A DNA stretch of 58,753 nucleotides, from positions 1 through 58,753 of the forward strand of contig CAITIX010000299.1 of assembly GCA_903892565.1 (NCBI GenBank). The letters run 5' to 3'. Below, piece by piece: positions 51,263 to 58,753 of the stretch. The notes below the pieces were generated by a model that worked only from the letters and a program-made list of their open reading frames with translations, ran no database searches and was not told where the DNA came from. A program made the position numbers and the translations under genes. The stretch is from an uncultured Acidobacteriia bacterium (GTDB lineage Bacteria; Acidobacteriota; Terriglobia; Bryobacterales; Bryobacteraceae). Each line of letters begins with the position of its first letter. Position 1 is the stretch's first letter.

Positions 51263-51616
51263 TTGCGTGACCGGGACTATTTCGTATACATCCTCGCTAG
51301 TCGGACGCGTGTTTTGTACGTCGGCGTGACACGCGATTTGAACCGTCGAATCCGCGAGCACAAACAGGGAGAATTCGAAGGCTTCACGAAAAAGTATCGT
51401 GTCCATCGGCTTGTCTATTTTGAATCGTACCGCGACGTCCGCTCGGCCATCGGGCGCGAGAAGCAACTGAGGCGATGGGCCCGCGACAAAAAGGTCGGCC
51501 TGATCGAGGCCCAGAATCCAACCTGGGAGGATTTGTCTGAATCGTCTGCCGACCAGGAATTCTCGGACCAACAGTCGATCCCTCTTCGCTCTGGACGACA
51601 CCGCTCAGCTCATTGA
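51263..51616 (+). CDS. GIY-YIG nuclease domain protein
   Basis: A 117-residue single-domain GIY-YIG nuclease of the small UvrC-N-like family. The motif halves are V-Y-I (8-10) and Y-V-G (19-21), then Arg28/Arg29 and His33 in L-N-R-R-I-R-E-H, and the metal-binding Glu66 in G-R-E-K-Q. The family normally ends near N-P-x-W-E-D-L (85-91), which is present; residues 103-114 (Q-Q-S-I-P-L-R-S-G-R-H-R) are read-through of the inverted right repeat. No ATG exists near the domain start. TTG 51263 with GAGGGA 8 bp upstream, both provided by or adjoining the left repeat, is the best start. The frame is open upstream through the whole repeat. It should cut DNA; the target is unknown. Confidence 0.85.
   Translation: MRDRDYFVYILASRTRVLYVGVTRDLNRRIREHKQGEFEGFTKKYRVHRLVYFESYRDVRSAIGREKQLRRWARDKKVGLIEAQNPTWEDLSESSADQEFSDQQSIPLRSGRHRSAH
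51573..51599 (-). repeat. REP-like dispersed repeat, copy 5 (diverged, inverted; right end of GIY-YIG element)
   Basis: Matches the inverse of the 30-bp repeat in blocks (GATCCCTC, TTCGCTC, GGA-x-GAC) with a 3-bp deletion and a few substitutions. It lies in the 3' end of the nuclease frame. Confidence 0.7.
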
Positions 51617-51698
51617 AAAATTAGGAGGCAGTCCAAATTCCTCGAAACACACACTAGCCTCACTGTTTCTATCCAAACTAGCCAGATTCCAGTCAAAG

Positions 51699-51726
51699 TT
51701 GATCTTTTCCGCCGGGCTGTGATACC
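51699..51726 (+). promoter_or_regulatory. Candidate promoter for the ATP synthase operon
   Basis: TTGATC (51699-51704) and GATACC (51721-51726) with 16-bp spacing, about 65 bp before the first atp gene, in the only sizeable gap (51617-51792) upstream of the operon. The -10 match is weak. Confidence 0.28.
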
Positions 51727-51792
51727 GTTATTGATTGGACGCAGTCGTCGTAACCTGCGTTGCGAAGTTCGTCCGATCCCCGAAAAACCAGC

Positions 51793-52242
51793 ATGGAACA
51801 GACTCTGCAAGCACTGGTTGGCATCCTGCAAAAGGCTGTCCCCACCATTTTGCTGCTGCTTTTACTGTGGTTTTACTTCAAGGTCATGCTGTTTGGGCCT
51901 CTGTCGAAAATCCAGAAGCAGCGCGATGCGTTGACCAAAGGCGCGCGCAAGACGGCGGAAGAAAGCCTGGCTTCGGCCGAGCGCAAGACCACCGATTTCG
52001 AAAATAAACTGCGCGACGCTCGTAGCGAGGTCTATCGCGAACAAGAAGAGATGCGCAAGCAGTGGCTGGCCGATCAAGCCGCGCAGATCGAACAGGCCCG
52101 CGAAAAGAACGCAGCCTCGGTTCGTGGCGCGAAGGATCAGATCACCAAAGAAGCCGCTATCGCTCGCACCACGCTGAGCACCACGAGCGAGCAACTCGCG
52201 GATCAAATCGCCGGCAGCATCCTGAACAGGAGAGCCCAGTGA
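51793..52242 (+). CDS. atpF: ATP synthase Fo subunit b (first copy)
   Basis: A 149-residue peripheral stalk subunit. One N-terminal membrane helix (about 11-33: L-Q-K-A-V-P-T-I-L-L-L-L-L-L-W-F-Y-F) is followed by a charged, continuous helix to the end (E-S-L-A-S-A-E-R-K-T-T-D-F-E-N-K-L), the dimerising stalk. ATG 51793 gives the expected short N-terminus. It opens the atp operon. The end overlaps the GTG start of a second b-type gene, so the stalk is probably a b/b-prime heterodimer. Subunits a and c, which usually precede b, are not here. Confidence 0.92.
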   Translation: MEQTLQALVGILQKAVPTILLLLLLWFYFKVMLFGPLSKIQKQRDALTKGARKTAEESLASAERKTTDFENKLRDARSEVYREQEEMRKQWLADQAAQIEQAREKNAASVRGAKDQITKEAAIARTTLSTTSEQLADQIAGSILNRRAQ

Positions 52243-52856
52243 AAATGATCGCAAGGCGTTTGGCGCTGGTCTTATTATTCACGGTCGGCGGTTCCTGTAT
52301 CGTGATGGCGCAGGAAGCCGCGCCTTCTTCCGAAGCCACGGAGCAGAAGCCCGAGCAAAAAAAAGAAGCTCCAGAAGGCACCGAAATGTGGCGCTGGATC
52401 AACTTCGTGCTGCTGGCCGCGGGCCTCGGCTATTTGATCGGCACCAACGCGCCGGGCGTTTTCCGCGCACGCACCGCAACCATTCAGAAAGACATTACCG
52501 AAGCGCAGGCCGCGAAGAAGGATGCCGAAGCGCGAGCCGCCGCGGTCGACGCGCGCGTGCAGGCCTTGGGCGCGGAGATGAATAAGCTCCGGGAACAATC
52601 GAAAGCCGAAATGCAGCAGGAAGGCGATCGCATCCGTCAGGAAACGGCTCGGATGATCGCGCATTTGGAAGCGCAGGCATCCGGCGAAATTGAAGCCGCC
52701 GGTAAAGTGGCCAAGCGCGACTTGAAAGAATATTCCGCCAAGCTCGCCTTGGAGCTCGCCGAGCAGCGCATCCGCACCGGATCGAACGCCGCCACGGAAA
52801 ATGGTTTAGTGGACGCGTTTCTCTCTGATCTTTCTCGTCAGGGGTCGAAGAATTAG
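52239..52856 (+). CDS. atpF: ATP synthase Fo subunit b (second copy, with N-terminal signal-like helix)
   Basis: A 205-residue b-type subunit. GTG 52239 overlaps the previous stop and has AGGAGA 5 bp upstream; ATG 52245 is also possible. An extra N-terminal hydrophobic segment (R-R-L-A-L-V-L-L-F-T-V-G-G-S-C-I-V-M-A-Q) looks like a cleavable signal peptide. A Glu/Lys-rich stretch (35-55), the true membrane helix (about 57-75: W-R-W-I-N-F-V-L-L-A-A-G-L-G-Y-L-I-G) and a long coiled stalk follow. The signal-like start is unusual compared with textbook b subunits. The atpH start follows directly after its stop with no gap. Confidence 0.9.
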   Translation: MKMIARRLALVLLFTVGGSCIVMAQEAAPSSEATEQKPEQKKEAPEGTEMWRWINFVLLAAGLGYLIGTNAPGVFRARTATIQKDITEAQAAKKDAEARAAAVDARVQALGAEMNKLREQSKAEMQQEGDRIRQETARMIAHLEAQASGEIEAAGKVAKRDLKEYSAKLALELAEQRIRTGSNAATENGLVDAFLSDLSRQGSKN

Positions 52857-53399
52857 ATGATTTCCGTTGTCGCAACCCGTTACGCCAAGGCCCTTGCCGA
52901 CGTGGTCGTTGCCGCTCCGGGCGTGGATGCTGCCCAGGTTTTGACACAGCTCCAGTCCATTCAAACGTTGATCAACAGCTCTGCGGATTTGCGCAACGCG
53001 CTGGCTTCTCCCGCTGTGGCTCCGGCTCGCAAGCGGGCCGTGCTCGCGAAGTTGTTCGTGCCGCTGCACGTCTACAAGCAAGTTCAGAATTTCATGTATT
53101 TGATTTGCGATCATCGCCGCGTGACCGAATTCGCGTCGATCATCGAAGCGTTCGAGCATCGCATCGACGAGCGCCTTGGATTTATTCGCGCCGATGTCAC
53201 CAGCGCGAGCGAATTGAGTGCGGCGCAGCAGGCGGCGGTGCAGGCGCAGTTGACGCGCCTGTCCGGGCGCAACGCAAAAGTTCGATATTCAACCGATCCT
53301 TCGTTGCTTGCGGGATTGGTGGCGAAAGTGGGCTCCACCGTTTATGACGGCAGCGCCCGCGGCCAGTTAGCGCGGTTAAAAGTCAGGCTGGGGAGCTAA
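52857..53399 (+). CDS. atpH: ATP synthase F1 subunit delta
   Basis: A 180-residue subunit joining the peripheral stalk to the top of the alpha/beta head. It has the expected start (A-T-R-Y-A-K-A-L-A-D-V-V), the helical N-domain and the C-terminal signature G-L-V-A-K-V-G-S-T-V-Y-D-G-S-A-R-G-Q-L (about 155-173). ATG 52857 immediately follows the stop of the second b subunit. It is separated from atpA by 78 bp that contain a hairpin. Confidence 0.95.
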   Translation: MISVVATRYAKALADVVVAAPGVDAAQVLTQLQSIQTLINSSADLRNALASPAVAPARKRAVLAKLFVPLHVYKQVQNFMYLICDHRRVTEFASIIEAFEHRIDERLGFIRADVTSASELSAAQQAAVQAQLTRLSGRNAKVRYSTDPSLLAGLVAKVGSTVYDGSARGQLARLKVRLGS

Positions 53400-53417
53400 C
53401 AACGCCCCCTGTAAGAC

Positions 53418-53465
53418 GGGAAGCCGATCGCTTTCGTTATTTAGGCGGGAAGCCAAAAGCTTCCC
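53418..53465 (+). promoter_or_regulatory. Intercistronic hairpin with two alternative 5' arms before atpA
   Basis: GGGAAGC occurs at 53418-53424 and 53447-53453, and either can pair with GCTTCCC at 53459-53465. The proximal pair makes a perfect 7-bp stem with a CAAAA loop. The stem ends 2 bp before the atpA ribosome binding site AAAGGA (53468-53473). There is no T run, so it is not a terminator; mRNA processing or translational control is more likely. Confidence 0.55.
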
Positions 53466-53477
53466 TCAAAGGAATTT

Positions 53478-55004
<1,527 letters not shown>

Positions 55005-55006
55005 TT

Positions 55007-55040
55007 CATGCCTAGTTTGGCGATCTTCCATGCCTAGTTT
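55007..55040 (+). repeat. 22-bp-period duplication creating a decoy atpG start
   Basis: CATGCCTAGTTT is present at 55007-55018 and 55029-55040. The first copy opens a nine-codon frame (ATG 55008, stop TAG 55035-55037, encoding M-P-S-L-A-I-F-H-A) that terminates inside the first codons of atpG, which starts at ATG 55030 within the second copy. Confidence 0.88.
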
Positions 55041-55890
55041 AATCGACATCCGGCGGCGCGTCCGCTCCGTAAAAAACACGCAGCAGATCACCAAGGCCAT
55101 GAAAATGATCTCGGCGGCGAAGCTGCGCCGTGCTCAGGATCGTGCTCTTGCCGCGCGTCCCTACGGAGCGATGTTGCAGCAGATGCTGGCCAATGTGGCG
55201 GAAGCCGCGGGCCAGAGTCCCGATTCCAGCGGACATCCGCTGTTGGCCGTGCGTCCCGAAAAGAAAGTCCTGCTGATCGTCGTGACGGCCGATCGTGGCC
55301 TGGCGGCTGCGTTCAATACGAATCTCTTAAAAATGGCGCAGCGCTTCGTCGCGGACAATCGCGAAAAAGAGCTCACCTTCGAGACCATCGGGCGCAAAGG
55401 GCGCGACTTTTTCCGCAAGCGCGGCGAGAAGATCACCGGCGAATATCTCGACATGATGAAGCTATTGAGTGTCGAATATGCCGACAAGATCGCCAACAGC
55501 GTGATCGAGCGCTTTGCCAGCGGCGAAGTCGATGCCGTGTATCTCTTCACCAACGAGTTTAAGAGCGTGATGGCCTCCAATCTGAGCCAGACGCGCTTGT
55601 TGCCGATCGAAGTGCCGACCTCGGCCACATCGGTGGATTATATTTACGAGCAGAAGCCCGAGCAGTTGCTCGGCAGTCTCCTGCCGAAATACGTAAAAGG
55701 TCAGATTTATCGCGCGCTGTTGGAATCGGTTGCGGCGGAGCATGCCGCCCGTATGACCGCCATGGATGCCGCCAGTTCAAACGCCAACGACATGATCGAC
55801 AAGTTGACGTTGTATATGAACCGCGTTCGTCAGGCCAGCATCACGCGCGAAATTATTGAAATTGTCAGCGGAGCGGCTGCTCTGGATTAG
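55030..55890 (+). CDS. atpG: ATP synthase F1 subunit gamma
   Basis: A 286-residue central rotor shaft. The N-terminal helix starts S-L-I-D-I-R-R-R-V-R-S-V-K-N-T-Q-Q-I-T-K-A-M (2-23), and the C-terminal helix has M-D-A-A-S-S-N-A-N-D-M-I-D and V-R-Q-A-S-I-T-R-E-I-I-E-I-V-S-G, all classic. Start ATG 55030 is fixed by homology; an ATG at 55008 belongs to a duplicated, out-of-frame start. No ribosome binding site of note precedes 55030, so coupling through the nine-codon frame is possible. Confidence 0.97.
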   Translation: MPSLIDIRRRVRSVKNTQQITKAMKMISAAKLRRAQDRALAARPYGAMLQQMLANVAEAAGQSPDSSGHPLLAVRPEKKVLLIVVTADRGLAAAFNTNLLKMAQRFVADNREKELTFETIGRKGRDFFRKRGEKITGEYLDMMKLLSVEYADKIANSVIERFASGEVDAVYLFTNEFKSVMASNLSQTRLLPIEVPTSATSVDYIYEQKPEQLLGSLLPKYVKGQIYRALLESVAAEHAARMTAMDAASSNANDMIDKLTLYMNRVRQASITREIIEIVSGAAALD

Positions 55891-57399
<1,509 letters not shown>

Positions 57400-57405
57400 G
57401 CTTCT

Positions 57406-57663
57406 GTGGCCGATACTTTCCAGATCCAAATTTCGACGCCCGAAAAGCTCCTGCTCGACATGCAGGCGCAGTCCGCGCAGATCCCCGGCCTCGATGGCGA
57501 GATGGGCATCCTCCCGGGCCACGCCGCCTTGCTGAGCGAGCTCGGAGCAGGGAAGCTTTCCGTCACCGCCGTCGGCGGCAAGACGCAGGATTTGCAAATC
57601 TCCGGCGGCTACGTCGAAGTCCGCGACAATCACGTCAGAGTGCTCGCGGATAAAGCGGAGTAG
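57406..57663 (+). CDS. atpC: ATP synthase F1 subunit epsilon, short form
   Basis: An 85-residue protein starting at GTG 57406, 6 bp after atpD. The N-terminal beta-sandwich is complete (I-S-T-P-E-K-L-L-L; I-P-G-L-D-G-E-M-G-I-L-P-G-H-A; I-S-G-G-Y-V-E-V). It stops after V-R-V-L-A-D-K-A-E, so the C-terminal two-helix inhibitory domain of about 45 residues in standard epsilon is absent. The stop is clean and no remnant of the helices is seen downstream. Short epsilons are known in some phyla. Epsilon-type ATPase inhibition should be missing here. Confidence 0.92.
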   Translation: MADTFQIQISTPEKLLLDMQAQSAQIPGLDGEMGILPGHAALLSELGAGKLSVTAVGGKTQDLQISGGYVEVRDNHVRVLADKAE

Positions 57664-57696
57664 TCGACACTCGCCTACGCGCGGCAGAAAGTCAGG

Positions 57697-58128
57697 TTGT
57701 TATCCTGGTTCTTGCCTAGGTATCGTCCGATCAACATAGGTGTGCCCCTTCAAGCGAGCCGAAGCGACCTCGCCTCCTTTACGTGGTCGACGAACGGTAT
57801 CACGGCGGACTTCAACCTGCCTGACGACCAAGCTCACCTGTTGCGGGTTTCCTTCGACAAACAGTGCATCGTCAGGATATTGGACGAGATGGCGCTCAGC
57901 ACAGAGGAAGACGACACTCCGAATGAAGGGCTAGTCTCCGAGCATTTCGCATATTGGCTCGAAGATGCTACTTTCGCCCGCACTCAGTCCAGTTCTTGGA
58001 AGGCAGCGAGCGGGCCTCTGACTCACTATCGATTCATTACCGGTTGGGCCTGCGTGGATGTGCTCACGGCTGCTACTCCAGTCTTCGCCCTCGTACGCGG
58101 AACCGACAATGATAAACTCCAATCATGA
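57697..58128 (+). CDS. Protein of unknown function next to a toxin-antitoxin pair
   Basis: A 143-residue soluble protein; TTG 57697 is the earliest start and later starts are possible. The sequence has F-N-L-P-D-D-Q-A-H-L-L-R-V-S-F-D, E-H-F-A-Y-W-L-E-D-A-T-F-A and H-Y-R-F-I-T-G-W-A-C-V-D-V-L. Its end overlaps the ATG of the antitoxin gene by 4 bp (ATGA), so it is translationally coupled to it. I do not recognise the family. Confidence 0.6.
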   Translation: MLSWFLPRYRPINIGVPLQASRSDLASFTWSTNGITADFNLPDDQAHLLRVSFDKQCIVRILDEMALSTEEDDTPNEGLVSEHFAYWLEDATFARTQSSSWKAASGPLTHYRFITGWACVDVLTAATPVFALVRGTDNDKLQS

Positions 58129-58337
58129 GCCGGATTGAGGAGATCGAAGACGCCATCAGCCGTCTTTCTCCCGAAGAATATCAAAGCCTCGCGCATTGGT
58201 TCCTGGAACGCGAACAATCCAAGTGGGACCAGCAACTCGACCACGATTCCGCCTCGCGCAAACTCGATTCTCTCTTCGAGGAAGCCGATAGAGAAGGCCA
58301 ATGCGGGCTTCTTCGTGAATGGCCACAGGTCAAGTGA
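58125..58337 (+). CDS. Type II antitoxin (RelE/ParE-partner family)
   Basis: A 70-residue protein with an N-terminal helix (R-I-E-E-I-E-D-A-I-S-R-L-S-P-E-E-Y-Q-S-L-A-H-W-F-L-E-R) and an acidic C-terminal arm (K-L-D-S-L-F-E-E-A-D-R-E-G...L-R-E-W-P). This matches small antitoxins in which the L-F-E-E-A segment binds a RelE/ParE-fold toxin. ATG 58125 overlaps the upstream gene, and the stop overlaps the toxin start region (GTGA at 58334, or ATG 58319). Confidence 0.82.
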   Translation: MSRIEEIEDAISRLSPEEYQSLAHWFLEREQSKWDQQLDHDSASRKLDSLFEEADREGQCGLLREWPQVK

Positions 58338-58603
58338 AATCCGTCGCCACTCGGCGTTTTTGGAGCCTTTTTGAAGAGCTCCCCGCTTCGATTCAAGAAC
58401 TCGCAGTTAAGAACTACCGCCTTTGGCTGGACAATCCGAACCATCCGTCGCTGCATTTCCGCCGATTGCAAGGCAGCAATGATCGTTTCACGATTCGCGT
58501 AGGAGATCATCATAGGGCGCTGGGACACCTTCGGGATGGGACGATCACGTGGGTCTGGATCGGAACTCATTCAGAATATGATCGATTGACGCGGTCCGAA
58601 TAG
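58319..58603 (+). CDS. Type II toxin, RelE/ParE fold
   Basis: A 94-residue protein (89 from GTG 58334). The RelE/ParE layout is visible: two N-terminal helices (R-F-W-S-L-F-E-E-L-P-A-S-I-Q-E-L-A-V-K-N-Y), N-P-N-H-P-S-L-H-F, then strands F-T-I-R-V-G-D-H-H-R-A-L-G and I-T-W-V-W-I-G-T-H-S-E-Y-D-R-L. Proteins of this subgroup are expected mRNA interferases or gyrase poisons; the catalytic type is not decided. It is coupled to the antitoxin by overlap and followed by a repeat and a terminator. Confidence 0.85.
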   Translation: MATGQVKSVATRRFWSLFEELPASIQELAVKNYRLWLDNPNHPSLHFRRLQGSNDRFTIRVGDHHRALGHLRDGTITWVWIGTHSEYDRLTRSE

Positions 58604-58630
58604 CTGTCCCAACCTGTTCGTAGTTTGTCA

Positions 58631-58668
58631 ATCTGTCCGGTTTGATTCACACGTGATCTGTCCGGTTT
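58631..58668. repeat. 25-bp-period direct repeat downstream of the toxin
   Basis: ATCTGTCCGGTTT is present at 58631-58643 and again at 58656-58668. It could be part of an insertion-sequence end or another tandem duplication of the sort found elsewhere in the window. Confidence 0.7.
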
Positions 58669-58676
58669 AGCCTACC

Positions 58677-58723
58677 GCCCCTTTGGCGCTGCGTCGGCTG
58701 GCCGACGGGGGCTTTCTTGTTTT
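58677..58723 (+). terminator. Terminator-like hairpin after the toxin-antitoxin operon
   Basis: GCCCC pairs with GGGGC, and inside it GTCGG-CTGG-CCGAC forms a perfect small stem, followed by TTTCTTGTTTT. From 58604 to the window end I see no gene. Confidence 0.5.
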
Positions 58724-58753
58724 GGTTCTTAAGAGAGAAAGAGAACTCGCCGG

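Larger units (their letters stand above)
51231..51599 (+). mobile_element. Putative REP-bounded GIY-YIG element
   Basis: A 369-bp unit made only of a left repeat (51231-51260), a GIY-YIG nuclease frame, and a diverged inverted right repeat (51573-51599). The repeats act as imperfect terminal inverted repeats of about 27-30 bp, and both are translated or used for translation of the gene between them. A further inverted copy lies 172 bp to the left. No target-site duplication is evident. The arrangement is analogous to REP hairpins around RAYT transposase genes, but with a GIY-YIG nuclease. The interpretation as a mobile element is inference. Confidence 0.5.

Overview
The window looks like a chromosomal segment of an Acidobacteriota bacterium, probably from the Bryobacterales/Solibacteraceae side of the phylum. 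The reasons are two very large TonB-dependent receptors with an N-terminal carboxypeptidase-regulatory-like domain, several exported proteins carrying the D-L-S/T-G-x-W motif typical of the phylum, a DUF6152/DUF6644/DUF6644 cluster, a high-GC codon pattern, and an F1Fo ATP synthase operon that lacks subunits a and c. This assignment is inference from gene content; no rRNA or tRNA gene is present.

Layout. 1-6.4 kb: a partial exported protein on the minus strand that runs off the left edge, a divergent TonB-dependent receptor, a metallo-beta-lactamase-fold protein with a degraded metal site, and two tandem paralogous exported proteins. 6.4-10.3 kb: an MFS (metabolite:proton symporter) gene, then DUF6152, two DUF6644 membrane proteins and an unknown exported protein. 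10.5-19.9 kb: a complete RND efflux operon (adaptor, two permeases, outer-membrane factor). 19.9-24.8 kb, minus strand: a second TonB-dependent receptor followed by an ECF sigma factor and its overlapping anti-sigma factor. 25-31.5 kb: a small membrane protein, a two-module U32 protein with a minisatellite, a 2-hydroxyacid dehydrogenase and an MrfA/YprA-type helicase. 31.6-35.1 kb: a Mla-type lipid transport operon (permease, ATPase, MCE protein) plus a YdjC/HpnK-like deacetylase. 35.2-39.6 kb, minus strand: a CPBP protease, a conserved protein of uncertain function and uvrA. 39.7-44.8 kb: gamma-glutamyltransferase, a lysozyme-fold protein, and a cytochrome c / PQQ dehydrogenase pair.

44.8-51.6 kb is the accessory part. 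It holds a TIR-domain protein translationally overlapping an orphan ParD-like antitoxin, a trans-aconitate methyltransferase with an in-frame repeat, small exported or membrane proteins, an amidase, and a tiny GIY-YIG nuclease gene bounded by inverted copies of a REP-like repeat that also occurs alone elsewhere in the window. 51.8-57.7 kb is the ATP synthase operon (b, b, delta, alpha, gamma, beta, short epsilon). The right edge carries an unknown protein and a type II toxin-antitoxin pair.

Two themes cut across the genes. First, a dispersed hairpin-forming repeat of about 30 bp (five copies) brackets the GIY-YIG gene and seems to supply its ribosome binding site and TTG start, much as REP elements bracket RAYT transposases. 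Second, there are many short tandem duplications. Those inside genes have periods divisible by three (12, 15, 18, 42 bp); those between genes sit on stop or start codons (periods 14, 15/16, 19, 22, 24, 25 bp). The best candidates for something undescribed are the REP/GIY-YIG element and the RHH-TIR gene pair.
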